NCBI GenBank assembly: GCA_016794525.1 | Contig: JAEUJY010000018.1 | Span: forward strand, 124,001-188,000 | Direction: 5' to 3' | Length of the DNA: 64,000 bases | From: Myxococcales bacterium | GTDB taxonomy: Bacteria; Myxococcota_A; Polyangia; Haliangiales; Haliangiaceae | Part shown: one piece after another, positions 1 to 9,309 of the stretch | How the letters are laid out: every line of letters begins with the position of its first letter | Position numbering within the stretch: position 1 is the first letter of the stretch | Notes under the pieces: generated by a model | What the model was told of the DNA's origin: nothing | What the model saw: only the letters and a program-made list of their open reading frames with translations | The model's database searches: none | Program-made: the position numbers and the translations under genes

Positions 1-228
1 CTTGGCGCGGCCGAGCACGACCAGGTTGGCGCCCTGGCCGTCGAGCGTGTCGGCGGTGTCGGGCAGCGCGCCCACCGCGACGCCGTATTGCCGCGAGTCG
101 TCGGGGTTGTTGACCCGCTCGACCCACACCTCGCTCGACAGATCGTCGAACGTGGTCCAGTTGCAGGCGCCGGCGCCGCCGGCCAGCAGCCCGGCGAGGC
201 CGAGCGTGACGCGGGTGCGGGTCACCAT
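1..228 (-). CDS. Partial lipoprotein, C-terminus beyond window
   Basis: The reading frame starts at ATG 228-226 and runs off the left edge, giving 76 residues. It begins MVTRTRVTLGLAGLLAGG and continues to GAC-NW, a lipobox-like end that would place the mature Cys near residue 22, so an envelope lipoprotein is likely. The start codon overlaps the TGA of the upstream PEGA gene (ATGGTGA), which indicates translational coupling. The visible mature part (WTTFDDLSSEVWVERV and onward) matches nothing I can name with certainty. Function unknown. Confidence 0.7.
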   Translation of the reverse strand, partial: MVTRTRVTLGLAGLLAGGAGACNWTTFDDLSSEVWVERVNNPDDSRQYGVAVGALPDTADTLDGQGANLVVLGRAK

Positions 229-1724
229 GGCATCTCCATCGACAGGCCGGCGTAGTTGGGGCCGACCGTGGGGGTGAGGGCGAGCGCGCGGACGTCGACC
301 ACGCCGATCGACGGCCGGCCCTTGTCGCGGAACGTGTAGTAGATCGCGGCGAGGCCCAGCAGGCCGGCCACGCCGTAGGCGGCGTCGGCGCCGATCGCGA
401 AGTACTTGCCGCGATCGAAGCGCGGGTCGGCCTGATCGACCGGCGGGTTGCCCAGGGCGATGTCGTCCTTGAGCTCCTTCTCGAGCTTCTGCGCCTGCAG
501 GCCGAGGTAGATGCCGCCGCCCGCGAACAGGCCGGTGAAGATGTACGCGACCACCGCGTCGCCGCGGCCCGGCTTCTTGGCCAGCTCGGTCTTGAGGTTG
601 ATCTCGGTCTTGGCCTGCACCTCGATCGTCGTCGAGTACGACTTGTAGCCCGAGCGGCGCACCGACACCCGGTGGCGCCCCTCCTTGACCGGCTTGCGGC
701 ACGGGCCGCGCTCGCACAGGAGCTCGCCGTCGAGGTAGATCCGGCTGGCCTCGATGCCCGGGCCGCGCACGTACAGGTAGCCGACCGGCGCGCCCTTGAG
801 CTGCGCCGAGATCTCGGCGGCTTCGCCGGCGATCACCTCGATGTCGTGCTCGCTGGTCTCGTAGCCGTCGGCCTCGATCCACACCTTGTGCTTGCCGGGC
901 TTGAAGTTGCCCGAGAACGGCGTGTGGCCGATCGCGCCGACGTTGCGGTCGTCGAGGTAGATGTTCGCGCCCGGGACGTTCGACTTGATCTCGACCCAGC
1001 CCAGGTAGTCTTCCTCGGACAGCACGATCTGCAGCACCAGCAGCTTGCTGGGATCGGCCGAGGTGCGGCCCTCCTTGCTCTTGTAGCCGCGCTTCTCGAC
1101 CAGGTACTGGAACTCGCCGTCCATCGATCCCGACCACGGGGTCTGGGCGAACGGGCCCTTCTCCTTGCCGCCGATGTAGATGTTGGCGCCCTGGGGCTCG
1201 CTCTCGATGACGACCAGGCCGCGGTAGCCGGCGTCGCCGAGCGCCTCGACCTCGGCCGACGGCGCGGGCGGCGGCGTCGGGGTCGGCTGGGTGCCGGTCG
1301 GGTTGGTCGGCTGGGTCGCGGCGGCGGCCGCGGCGGCCGCGGCGGCCGCGCGCAGGCGCTCGGCCTCGGCCTTGAGCACCGCGATGACCTTCTCGATCTG
1401 CTCCTTGTCCTTGGCTTCCTTGTTCTCGCCGAGGTAGCGCGTGTAGTAGTCGACGGCCTTGTCGTAGGAGTCGGGCTCCGACGCCTTCTTGCCCTTCATG
1501 TGGTAGGCGGCGCCGACGTTGTAGAGGAACTGCGGCATCGGCCGCGCCTCGTAGGCCTTCTTGAAGGCCGCCGCGGCGTCGTCGAACTTGCCCGACAGGT
1601 AATAGGTCTCCCCCTGGTTGAACGCCGCCTGGGCGTTCTTCCACGGGTCGCCCTGGGCAGCGGCGCGCCGGGCGGTCCCGAACGCCAGCACCATCGTGAC
1701 CAAGAGAAGGATACGTAGTCTCAT
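222..1724 (-). CDS. TPR and PEGA-repeat envelope protein
   Basis: 500 residues. The signal sequence is at about 1-24 (ending RRAAAQG), TPR-like helices at about 28-120 (AQAAFNQGETYYLSGKFDDA), and an Ala linker near 124-137. Three PEGA-type repeats follow at about 168-235, 240-312 and 318-385; each has a GANIY or similar beta core and a KPGKHKVWIEADGY-type end. Two hydrophobic segments near 393-415 and 450-470 could anchor it. PEGA domains are extracytoplasmic beta domains common in Myxococcota; the molecular role is unknown. It is a tandem paralogue of the next gene upstream and overlaps the downstream lipoprotein gene by 7 nt. Confidence 0.88.
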   Translation of the reverse strand: MRLRILLLVTMVLAFGTARRAAAQGDPWKNAQAAFNQGETYYLSGKFDDAAAAFKKAYEARPMPQFLYNVGAAYHMKGKKASEPDSYDKAVDYYTRYLGENKEAKDKEQIEKVIAVLKAEAERLRAAAAAAAAAAATQPTNPTGTQPTPTPPPAPSAEVEALGDAGYRGLVVIESEPQGANIYIGGKEKGPFAQTPWSGSMDGEFQYLVEKRGYKSKEGRTSADPSKLLVLQIVLSEEDYLGWVEIKSNVPGANIYLDDRNVGAIGHTPFSGNFKPGKHKVWIEADGYETSEHDIEVIAGEAAEISAQLKGAPVGYLYVRGPGIEASRIYLDGELLCERGPCRKPVKEGRHRVSVRRSGYKSYSTTIEVQAKTEINLKTELAKKPGRGDAVVAYIFTGLFAGGGIYLGLQAQKLEKELKDDIALGNPPVDQADPRFDRGKYFAIGADAAYGVAGLLGLAAIYYTFRDKGRPSIGVVDVRALALTPTVGPNYAGLSMEMPW

Positions 1725-1865
1725 GCCGGTCCTCAGCTCCGCCGACAGGTCGGCAGCCGGCTGAGGATATCCCGGCCCGTGCGGGGGCGCTACTTGCGCG
1801 GCCGCCGTGTGATCGGCGTCGGGTCCCGAGGTGTCACCGCGACTCGCGGGTCCCCCGAGAAGGAT

Positions 1866-1936
1866 TCTCGCGTTTCGGGTGGGGGCCCCACGTCTTGTGG
1901 GGGAGGGGCTTTGCGAAAGCCCCTCCTGGATCTCAG
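1866..1936 (-). repeat. 71-nt double-hairpin element, copy A
   Basis: This lies at the 3' end of the second PEGA gene and includes its TGA stop. On the plus strand, 1902-1912 pairs perfectly with 1916-1926 (11 bp, GCG triloop), and a second hairpin pairs CCCCAC with GTGGGG around a 5-nt loop at 1886-1902. A copy of identical length lies at 26275-26345, with 66 of 71 identical bases. Two of the five differences are a compensatory pair in the stem (G1908-C1920 here, T-A there). No U-tract follows in the transcript sense, so a simple intrinsic terminator is not evident. Confidence 0.8.
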
Positions 1937-3351
1937 AAACCGCCGCCGACCGACAACCCGGCGAAGTCCGACCCGAGCGCCGGGGTCAGGGCCAGCGCCT
2001 TGACGTCGACCGTGCCGGTCGAGGGCGGGCCCTTGTCGCGGAACGTGTAGTAGATCGCCGACAGCCCGACCACGCCGGCCAGGCCCCAGCCGGCGTACGC
2101 GCCGTACTTGATGTAGTCGCGCTTGTCGTACATCGAGTCGTCCATCTTCAGGCCCTTGGCGTAGAAGTACGCGCCGGTGGCGCCGCCCGCGAGCAGGCCG
2201 GTGAAGATGTAGGCCACGACCGCGTCGGCGCGACCCGGGCGCTTCACCAGCGCGGGGGTCACGGTCAGCTCGGTCTTGGCCTGCAGCTCGAGGCGCGCGC
2301 GGTACGGCTTGAAGCCCGAGCGCGACACCACGATCGTGCGCTTGCCCTCGCGCACCGGGGTGCGGCACGGGCCCTTCTCGCACACCACCGCGCCGTCGAC
2401 CATCACCCGGGCCCGCTCGAGGTTGGCGCCGCGGATGTTGAGGTAGCCGACCGGCGCGCCGCGCAGGTTGGCCGCGATCTCGTGGGTCTTGCCAGCGACG
2501 ATCTCGATGTCCTCGCTGTACTCGTCGTAGCCGTCGGCGGCGATCCAGATCTTGTGCTTGCCCGGCTTGAAGTTCCCCGAGAACGGCGTCTTGCCGATCG
2601 GGCCCGAGGCCTTGTCGTCCGAGTACACCAGCGCGCCGGGGATGTTCGACTTGATCTCGATCCAGCCCAGGTAGTCCTCCTCGGACAGCACCACCTGCAG
2701 CACGACCAGGCGGTTGGGGTCGGGGGCGATCACCGCGTCCTTGGCCTTGTGGCCGCGCTTCTCGATCAGCACCTTGTGCTGGCCGTCGAGCGAGCCCGAC
2801 CACGGGGTCTGGGCGAAGACGCCGTTCTTCTTGTCGTCGAGGTAGATGTTGGCGCCCTGGGGCTCGGTCTCGATGACCACCAGGCTGCGGGTGACGACGT
2901 CGCCCAGCGCCGCGACCTCGGCGGAGGGCGTGATCGGCGCGCTGGGTTGCGACGCCGCGGCGGCCGCCGCGGCCGCCGCCTTGAGCCGCTCGATCTCGGC
3001 GGTCAGCACGGCGACGGTCTTCTCGACGGCGGCCTTGTCGGTCGCGGCCGGGTCGGCGCCCAGATACTTCTGGTAGTACTGGACCGCCAGCTCGTAGGCC
3101 GCCACGTCGGCGGTGGTCTTGCCCTTCATGTGGTAGGCGGCGGCGGCGTTGTAGAGGAACTGCGCCTGCGGCCGCGCCTCGTACGCCTTCTTGAAGCCCT
3201 CGGCCGCGCCGTCGAAGTTCTTGGCCAGGTAGAAGCCCTGGGCCTCGGCGAAGAAGTTCTGGGCCTTCACCAGCGCGTCGGGCTGCTGCGCCGAGGCGCG
3301 GCCGACCAACGAGCCGACGATCAGGAACACGAGAGCTACGCGCGCGAACAT
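1933..3351 (-). CDS. TPR and PEGA-repeat envelope protein, paralogue
   Basis: 472 residues, with the same layout as the next gene downstream. A signal sequence lies at 1-21 (ending GRASAQQ), TPR-like helices at about 25-115, and an Ala-rich linker near 120-135. Three PEGA-like repeats follow (SLVVIETEPQGANIYLDDKK; GWIEIKSNIPGALVYSDD; GYLNIRGANLERARVMVDG), then two hydrophobic segments near 365-390 and 420-445. Sequence identity across the repeats shows tandem duplication. A TATCCT hexamer (3360-3365) lies 8 nt before the ATG. The gene ends directly in the double-hairpin element. Confidence 0.88.
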   Translation of the reverse strand: MFARVALVFLIVGSLVGRASAQQPDALVKAQNFFAEAQGFYLAKNFDGAAEGFKKAYEARPQAQFLYNAAAAYHMKGKTTADVAAYELAVQYYQKYLGADPAATDKAAVEKTVAVLTAEIERLKAAAAAAAAASQPSAPITPSAEVAALGDVVTRSLVVIETEPQGANIYLDDKKNGVFAQTPWSGSLDGQHKVLIEKRGHKAKDAVIAPDPNRLVVLQVVLSEEDYLGWIEIKSNIPGALVYSDDKASGPIGKTPFSGNFKPGKHKIWIAADGYDEYSEDIEIVAGKTHEIAANLRGAPVGYLNIRGANLERARVMVDGAVVCEKGPCRTPVREGKRTIVVSRSGFKPYRARLELQAKTELTVTPALVKRPGRADAVVAYIFTGLLAGGATGAYFYAKGLKMDDSMYDKRDYIKYGAYAGWGLAGVVGLSAIYYTFRDKGPPSTGTVDVKALALTPALGSDFAGLSVGGGF

Positions 3352-3387
3352 AGGGGCGGAGGATAGCCCAGGTCGGGTCGGCGGGCC

Positions 3388-4053
3388 CTACGCGACGAAC
3401 GTGACGTTGGCCTCGATCGGGGACCGGTCGGTCCGGCAGGCGTTGGCCGGCGCGTCGGCCGGGGTGCCGAGCGCGATGCCGAACAAGAGGTGGTGGTCGG
3501 CGGGGATGGGCAGGTGCGCGCGCACGGCCTGGGGGTACGCCACCGCCGAGGCCATCGGGCAGGTGGCGACGCCGTCCGCGGCGGCCGCCGCCAGGAACGT
3601 GCCCAGCCACACCCCGACGTCGATCAGCGCGTACGGGCCGAGCCGTTTGTCGACCGAGACGATCGCCACGTGCGGGGCGTCGAACAGCGCGAAGTTGCGC
3701 AGCCAGGCGTCGTAGCGCCCGGCCTTGTCGTCGCGCGGGATGCCCATCGCGGCGTACAGCGCGCCGCCGCAGGCCCGGCGGTGCTGGTCGTAGGGCGCCG
3801 GGTAGTTGATCGGGAACGGCAGCTCCGGCGACGGCAGCCCGCCGCGCGCCGCCGCGACCAGCGCGGCGCGCACGACCTCGGTGTGCGGCGGCTCGGTCAC
3901 CGCCACCCGCCACGGCTGGATGTTGCACCACGACGCCGCGCGCTGGGCGGTGGCGAACAGCGCCGCCAGCCGCTCGCGCGGCAGCGGCGTCGGCGCGAAC
4001 GCCCGGGTGCTGGCCCGCGCCGCCAGGAGCGCGTGCAGGTCGGCCAGCGTCAC
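3388..4053 (-). CDS. Nitroreductase family flavoprotein
   Basis: 221 residues from GTG 4053, whose start overlaps the stop of DUF971 by 4 nt. The N-terminus has the family signature [14 protein letters not shown] (Arg that contacts FMN phosphate in this family), followed by [17 protein letters not shown], and ends [21 protein letters not shown], like the usual IGYP region. Length is normal for the family. These are FMN enzymes that reduce nitro compounds or quinones with NAD(P)H; the substrate here is unknown. The conserved 4-nt overlap suggests co-expression with DUF971. Confidence 0.88.
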   Translation of the reverse strand: MTLADLHALLAARASTRAFAPTPLPRERLAALFATAQRAASWCNIQPWRVAVTEPPHTEVVRAALVAAARGGLPSPELPFPINYPAPYDQHRRACGGALYAAMGIPRDDKAGRYDAWLRNFALFDAPHVAIVSVDKRLGPYALIDVGVWLGTFLAAAAADGVATCPMASAVAYPQAVRAHLPIPADHHLLFGIALGTPADAPANACRTDRSPIEANVTFVA

Positions 4054-4355
4054 GCGGTGGCCTTGGCCGGGCGGTTGGCCAGCAGCTGCTTCCACCGGTA
4101 GATGCCGGTCGAGTGGCCATCGGAGAACGCGATCGACAGGCCGTAGTTGCCGACCAGGTTCATCGACGTGACGGTGATGTCCTCGGCGACCGTCGCCGGG
4201 TCGAGCAGCTTGGCGCCGGTGACCTCCGACACGCAGTACGCGCAGGTACACATGATGCGGAGCGCGCGGGCGCTCCACACGTCCTCGTCGCCTTCGTCCC
4301 AGACGAAGCGGACCTCGGGTTGTCCGAGGCCGACGATCTCGAGCGGCATGGGCAT
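4050..4355 (-). CDS. DUF971 (GBBH-like N-terminal domain) protein
   Basis: About 101 residues (105 if ATG 4367 is used). The sequence has the DUF971 pattern: [50 protein letters not shown]. The family resembles the N-terminal domain of gamma-butyrobetaine hydroxylase and often sits near iron-sulfur or redox genes. The CxC..C cluster here could bind metal, which is inference. I prefer ATG 4355 because TATGAC (4363-4368) sits 7 nt before it. It overlaps the nitroreductase start. Confidence 0.82.
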   Translation of the reverse strand: MPMPLEIVGLGQPEVRFVWDEGDEDVWSARALRIMCTCAYCVSEVTGAKLLDPATVAEDITVTSMNLVGNYGLSIAFSDGHSTGIYRWKQLLANRPAKATA

Positions 4356-4362
4356 GGCGCAC

Positions 4363-4368
4363 GTCATA
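4363..4368 (-). promoter_or_regulatory. Candidate -10 box 7 nt before a start codon
   Basis: TATGAC on the minus strand, 7 nt before ATG 4355 of the DUF971 gene, with no Shine-Dalgarno between. It fits the window-wide TANNNT-N6/7-start pattern. The opposite gene (4415, plus) has GAGAGT at 4403-4408, 6 nt before its ATG, so this 47-nt gap would be a compact divergent promoter. Confidence 0.4.
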
Positions 4369-4414
4369 GCAGGATCCGCGGCGGCGGCGGCCGGGGTCGT
4401 GCGAGAGTCGCGCC

Positions 4415-6289
4415 ATGGGCGGATTCCACCGGATCGTGGCGCGCGCGTGCGCGCTGGTGCTGGGCCTCGGCGTGCTGGCGTCGGCCGGCGAGGCGCGGGC
4501 CGCCTTCCACCTGATGAAGGTGGTCGAGGTGTACCCGGGCTCGCCCGCGGCGCCGGCGGCGCAGTACGTCGTCCTGCAGATGTACTTCGGCGGCCAGAAC
4601 TTCGTCGGCGGCACGTCGATCGCGGTCTACAGCCCCGCCAACGCCGAGCTGGCGCGCTTCACGTTCCCCGGCACGCTGCCGAGCGGCGCCGCGCAGGCGA
4701 AGGTGCTGATCGCGACCGCCCAGGCCCAGGCGTTCTTCGGCGTCACCGCCGACCTGACGATGGTCAACGTGCTGCCGGCGGCGGGCGGCAAGGTCTGCTT
4801 CGAGGCGGGCGTCGGCTCGGCGATCGACTGCGTGGCCTGGGGCACCCACCCCGGCGGCACCGCCAGCGCCGCCGGCACCAGCGTCGGCAGCCCGGCGTCG
4901 CCCACGCTCGGGCTGCGGCCCGGGCGCGCGCTGGTGCGCCGCCTCGACATCGCCGGCGGCGCGACCGCGCTCGACGCCGCCGACGACACCGGCGACAGCG
5001 CCACCGACTGGGTGATCGGCCTGCCCGCGCCGCGCAACAACGCCGGCGCGGCCGGGACCATCCCGGCGGCCACCTGCGGCGACAGCGTCGTCGCCGGCCT
5101 CGAGAGCTGCGACGACGGCAACACCACGCGCGGCGACGGCTGCGACGCGACCTGCCTCGACGAGGCCTGCGGCGATCTCATGGTCAACGACACCGGCGAG
5201 TCCTGCGACGACGGCAACGGCGTCAGCGGCGACGGCTGCGACGCCAACTGCACCGTCACCGGCTGCGGCAACACCATCGTCACCGCCGGCGAGCTGTGCG
5301 ACGACGGCAACCTCACCAGCGGCGACGGCTGCGACGCCAACTGCACCGTCACCGGCTGCGGCAACGGCATCGCCACCGCCGGCGAGGCGTGCGACGACGG
5401 CAACCTCACCAGCGGCGACGGCTGCGACGCCAACTGCACGGCGACCGGCTGCGGCAACGGCATCGTCACCGCCGGCGAGGACTGCGAGCCGCCCGGCGCC
5501 GGCAGCTGCGACGCCAGCTGCCAGCTGCCGTGCGTGACGCCGGCCGACTGCGCCGACACCGATCCGTGCACGACCAACGAGCGCTGCCTGCCGGCCGGCT
5601 GCGCGGTCGACCCGGTGCCGACCGACGACGGCGAGCCGTGCACCGTCGACAGCTGCGGCCCCGGCGGCGTGGTCCACGCCGACCTGCCCGACGGCATGAC
5701 CTGCACGCTGGCCGGCATGCCGACGACCCGCGCGCTGTGCGTCGCGGCCACCTGCGTCGTCGCGCGCTGCGGCGACGGCTTCGTCGACGCCGGCGCGCCG
5801 GGCGGCGCCGAGCAGTGCGACGACGCCAACACCGTCGACACCGACGCTTGCACCAACGCCTGCACGCTGGCCCGGTGCGGCGACGGCGTGGTCGGCCCCG
5901 ACGAGGCCTGCGACGACGGCAACGCGATCGACACCGACGCCTGCACCAGCGCGTGCGCGCTGGCCGCGTGCGGCGACGGCTTCGTCGGCCCCGGCGAGTC
6001 CTGCGACGACGCCAACGTCATCAGCGGCGACGGCTGCACCGCGACCTGCGGCCCCGAGGCGTGCGGCGACGGCATCGAGCAGCTCGGCGAGAGCTGCGAC
6101 GACGGCAACCTGGTCGGCGGCGACGGCTGCGACCCCACCTGCCACGTCGAGGACGTCGCCACGCCCGGCGACGGCGGCTGCTGCGACGGCGGCGCCGGCG
6201 GCGGCGCGCCGGTCGCGCTCGGGCTCGGCGTGATCGCGCTGATCGCGCGGCGGCGGCGCGAGCGGGATCGCCGCGTCGCTCGTCGGTGA
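4415..6289 (+). CDS. Secreted Cys-rich repeat protein with MYXO-CTERM-like tail
   Basis: 624 residues. A signal peptide occupies about 1-29 (ending GEARAA). The region to about 210 resembles a lamin-tail-type beta domain ([11 protein letters not shown]). About nine repeats of the type CGDGxxxxGExCDDGN..SGDGCDAxC fill the rest; this is the myxobacterial disulfide repeat, also DUF4215. The end has GDGGCCDGG, a hydrophobic segment and RRRRERDRR, which matches the MYXO-CTERM sorting pattern, so cell-surface display is likely. Ligand unknown. GAGAGT lies 6 nt before the ATG. Confidence 0.9.
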   Translation: MGGFHRIVARACALVLGLGVLASAGEARAAFHLMKVVEVYPGSPAAPAAQYVVLQMYFGGQNFVGGTSIAVYSPANAELARFTFPGTLPSGAAQAKVLIATAQAQAFFGVTADLTMVNVLPAAGGKVCFEAGVGSAIDCVAWGTHPGGTASAAGTSVGSPASPTLGLRPGRALVRRLDIAGGATALDAADDTGDSATDWVIGLPAPRNNAGAAGTIPAATCGDSVVAGLESCDDGNTTRGDGCDATCLDEACGDLMVNDTGESCDDGNGVSGDGCDANCTVTGCGNTIVTAGELCDDGNLTSGDGCDANCTVTGCGNGIATAGEACDDGNLTSGDGCDANCTATGCGNGIVTAGEDCEPPGAGSCDASCQLPCVTPADCADTDPCTTNERCLPAGCAVDPVPTDDGEPCTVDSCGPGGVVHADLPDGMTCTLAGMPTTRALCVAATCVVARCGDGFVDAGAPGGAEQCDDANTVDTDACTNACTLARCGDGVVGPDEACDDGNAIDTDACTSACALAACGDGFVGPGESCDDANVISGDGCTATCGPEACGDGIEQLGESCDDGNLVGGDGCDPTCHVEDVATPGDGGCCDGGAGGGAPVALGLGVIALIARRRRERDRRVARR

Positions 6290-6373
6290 TCTGGCCCACA
6301 GGCGGCGCGGCACGGGCTGGCATGACGCCCGGTCGCGATGGACGCGTGCGCGCGCCGGCGCGATGATGCGCGC

Positions 6374-7681
6374 ATGAGGAACGCAGCGATCGCGGGCGCG
6401 CTGGTGGCGCTGGTGGCGTGTGGCAACGACGGTCCGCAGCCGGTCGCCGACTGCGGCGTCACGTGCGGCACGCCGATCGACGCCCCCGACGATCCGTGCG
6501 CGATCCCCGGCAGCTGCGACGGCCGGCCGCCCGACGCGCCGTCGGCGGTGTGCGACGGCGTCACCTGCTCGGGCCACGGCACCTGCGCCGACGTCGGCGG
6601 CGCGCCGCTGTGCCAGTGCGACGGCGGCTTCGTGCGCGACACCGCCACCACCTGCGTCGCGGCCACCGGCCCGACGCTGGGCGGCTGTCCGCTGCTGCCG
6701 GTCGATCACGTCTTCAACACGCCGATCGACGCGCTGCCGGTCCACGCCAACAGCGACGCGTTCATCGCGACGATCGGCGCCACCCGCCGGCTGCACCTCG
6801 ACCTCGGCACCCAGACCGACCAGCAGGCCGTCGACTACTACGGCATCCCGTTCAACCTGGTGCGCGGCTCGCAGCTCACCTGGCCGACGGTGGCGTTCCG
6901 CTCGACCGACCCCGGCCTGACCTGGGACCCGCGGCCCGAGAGCGACTGCGCGGTCGGCGCGGCGCACACGCTCGCGCGCCCGTGCACCGCGGCCGCGGCG
7001 CCGACCCCGACCTTGCCGATCCCAGCCAACGTGCTCGTCGAGGGCGGCATCAACAGCGCGGCCAACCAGCAGCCGTACGGCGACCACCACATCCTCGTCG
7101 TCGACACCGACGCGTGCTGGCTGTGGGAGGCCTACCACGCGTACGCGCCGCAGCCGAACGTGTGGAACATCTTCGGCGCCGCCGGCTTCGACCTGCGCTC
7201 CAACGCGCTGCGCCCGATCGACTGGACCTCGGCCGACGCCGCCGGCTTCCCGATCCTGCCGCTGTTGCTGCGCGCCGACGAGGCGTCGACCGGCACGATC
7301 CGCCACGCGCTGCGGTTCACGATCGCGTCGAACAAGATCCGCATCGGCTACGTGTGGCCGGCGCGCCACCTCACCGACAACGGCACGACGTCGACGTCGC
7401 TGCCGCCGATGGGCCAGCTGTTCCGGCTGAAGGCCAGCTTCACGATCCCCGCCAACTACACGACCCAGGCCAAGGCCATCCTGCAGGCCATGAAGACCTA
7501 CGGCATGTACATCGCCGACGGCGGTTCGGACATGTACGTCACCGGCGACCCCAGCGCCGCGTGGCAGGACGCGACGTTCTCGCAGGTGCAGTCGGTGGCG
7601 GCCTCCAACTTCGAGGCGGTCGACGTCGGCCCGATCATGGCGCGCCCCGGCTTCGACCCGAACTCGGGCCGCGTCCCCTAG
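6374..7681 (+). CDS. Secreted lipoprotein with EGF-like Cys segment
   Basis: 435 residues from ATG 6374, which is preceded by GATGAT at a 6-nt spacing. The N-terminus MRNAAIAGALVALVACGN is a lipoprotein signal with Cys at 16. An Asp/Pro linker and an EGF-like module (CSGHGTCADVGGAPLCQCDGGF) follow at about 60-90. The remaining 340 residues form a conserved-looking domain (DHHILVVDTDACWLWEAYHAY; IRIGYVWPARHL; MKTYGMYIADGGSDMYVTGD) that resembles uncharacterised proteins of actinobacteria and myxobacteria. I cannot name its activity. It follows the Cys-rich gene by 84 nt on the same strand. Confidence 0.82.
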   Translation: MRNAAIAGALVALVACGNDGPQPVADCGVTCGTPIDAPDDPCAIPGSCDGRPPDAPSAVCDGVTCSGHGTCADVGGAPLCQCDGGFVRDTATTCVAATGPTLGGCPLLPVDHVFNTPIDALPVHANSDAFIATIGATRRLHLDLGTQTDQQAVDYYGIPFNLVRGSQLTWPTVAFRSTDPGLTWDPRPESDCAVGAAHTLARPCTAAAAPTPTLPIPANVLVEGGINSAANQQPYGDHHILVVDTDACWLWEAYHAYAPQPNVWNIFGAAGFDLRSNALRPIDWTSADAAGFPILPLLLRADEASTGTIRHALRFTIASNKIRIGYVWPARHLTDNGTTSTSLPPMGQLFRLKASFTIPANYTTQAKAILQAMKTYGMYIADGGSDMYVTGDPSAAWQDATFSQVQSVAASNFEAVDVGPIMARPGFDPNSGRVP

Positions 7682-7797
7682 CGCGCCTCCCATCGCCCGC
7701 TCCGGGGGGCGTCCGTGAGGAAGGCGAAACCGCCTAGGCGCGCCCGAGGCGCCGCGCTAGGTTGGTGCTGACCACGCGCGGACGTCGTCGAGGGGCC

Positions 7798-9309
7798 ATG
7801 GCCAACGGACGAGATCATCAGCCGACCACGCTGGACGATCTGCGGGTGACCGTCGCCGCCGACGCCACCGCGTTCCTCGAGGCCGCGCCCGACGCGATGG
7901 TGATCGTCCGCCGCGACGGCCGCATCCTGTTCGCCAACGGCCAGGCCGAGCGCCTGTTCGGGTACCCGCGCGACGAGCTGATCGGCCAGCTGGTCGACGT
8001 GCTGGTGCCCGCGCGCTACCGCGGGGCGCACCCCGGCCACCGCGCCGGCTTCTTCGACACGCCGCGGGCCCGGCCGATGGGCGCCGGGGTCGAGCTGTAC
8101 GCGGTCCGCAAGGACGGCACCGAGTTCCCCGCCGAGATCAGCCTCGGGCCGGTCGCGACCGCCCACGGGTCCGTGGTGTCCGCCGCGATCCGCGACGTCA
8201 CCGAGCGCAACCGCGTGGCCCAGGCCCGCGCCGAGCTGGCGGCGATCGTCGACTCGTCGGACGACGCGATCATCGCCGAGACCCTCGACGGCATGGTCCG
8301 CAGCTGGAACCGCGGCGCCGAGCGCATCTTCGGCTACACCGCCGCCGAGATGATCGGCCGGCCGGTCGCCGCGCTGCTCCCCCCGGGACGGGTGGGTGAA
8401 GGGCCGACGATCATCGCCCAGCTGCTGCGCGGCGACCGCGTCGCGCCGTTCGAGAGCGTCCGCCGCCGCAAGGACGGCCAGGACATCGACGTCTCGGTGA
8501 CGATCTCGCTGATCCGCGACGTCCACGGCCAGATCGTCGGGGCGTCCAAGGTCGCGCGCGACATCTCCGATCGCAAGCGCGCCGAGCGCGCGCTGGCCGC
8601 GGCCAAGGAGGCCACCGACGTCGCCAACCGCGAGCTCGAGGCGTTCAGCTACTCGGTCGCCCACGATCTGCGCGCGCCGCTGCGCGGCATCGACGGCTTC
8701 AGCCTGGCGCTCCTCGAGGACTGCCACGACGCGCTCGACGCCACCGGCCAGCGCTACCTGCGGCGGGTGCGCGAGCTGACCCAGCACATGGCGCAGCTCA
8801 TCGAGAGCCTGCTGTCGTTGGCGCGCATCACCCGCGGCGAGCTGCGACACGAGCGCGTCGATCTGGGCGCGGCGGCGCGTGCGACGGTCGAGCGCCTGCG
8901 GACGATCCAGCCAGATCGGCAGGTCGAGGTGGGCATCGCCGACGACCTGATCGCCTGGGGCGACGGCCGGCTGCTCGGCGTCGCGCTCGACAACCTGCTC
9001 GGCAACGCCTGGAAGTTCACCCGCGACCACGCGGCGCCGCGGATCGAGCTCGGCGCCGGCGCGTTCGACGGCGCGCGCACCTACTTCGTCCGCGACAACG
9101 GCGCCGGGTTCGACATGGCCCACGCCGCCAAGCTGTTCGGCGTGTTCCAGCGCCTGCACTCCCCCGACCAGTTCGAGGGCACCGGCATCGGCCTGGCGAC
9201 CGTGCAGCGCATCATCCGCCGCCACGGCGGCCGCATCTGGGCCGACGGCGCCGTCGGCGCCGGCGCGACGTTCTACTTCACGGTGCCCACCCAAGGACCG
9301 CCGCCATGA
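7798..9309 (+). CDS. PAS-PAS sensor histidine kinase
   Basis: 503 residues from ATG 7798, behind a GAGG purine run. Two PAS domains (about 25-140 and 145-265) precede the HisKA box SVAHDLRAPL with phospho-acceptor His289, the N-box DNLLGNAWKFT, and GTGIGLATVQRIIRRHGG. No membrane segment is seen, so it is a cytoplasmic sensor. HDLRAPLRG and GVFQRLH are typical of bacteriophytochrome-like kinases, but no chromophore domain is present. It overlaps the following response regulator by 4 nt (ATGA), which makes the two a likely cognate pair. Confidence 0.93.
   Translation: MANGRDHQPTTLDDLRVTVAADATAFLEAAPDAMVIVRRDGRILFANGQAERLFGYPRDELIGQLVDVLVPARYRGAHPGHRAGFFDTPRARPMGAGVELYAVRKDGTEFPAEISLGPVATAHGSVVSAAIRDVTERNRVAQARAELAAIVDSSDDAIIAETLDGMVRSWNRGAERIFGYTAAEMIGRPVAALLPPGRVGEGPTIIAQLLRGDRVAPFESVRRRKDGQDIDVSVTISLIRDVHGQIVGASKVARDISDRKRAERALAAAKEATDVANRELEAFSYSVAHDLRAPLRGIDGFSLALLEDCHDALDATGQRYLRRVRELTQHMAQLIESLLSLARITRGELRHERVDLGAAARATVERLRTIQPDRQVEVGIADDLIAWGDGRLLGVALDNLLGNAWKFTRDHAAPRIELGAGAFDGARTYFVRDNGAGFDMAHAAKLFGVFQRLHSPDQFEGTGIGLATVQRIIRRHGGRIWADGAVGAGATFYFTVPTQGPPP

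Noticed and set aside
1883-1926. The 71-nt element as a standard intrinsic terminator
   Set aside because: No U-tract follows the stem in the transcript sense, the second hairpin and flanks are equally conserved, and the stop codon is included.
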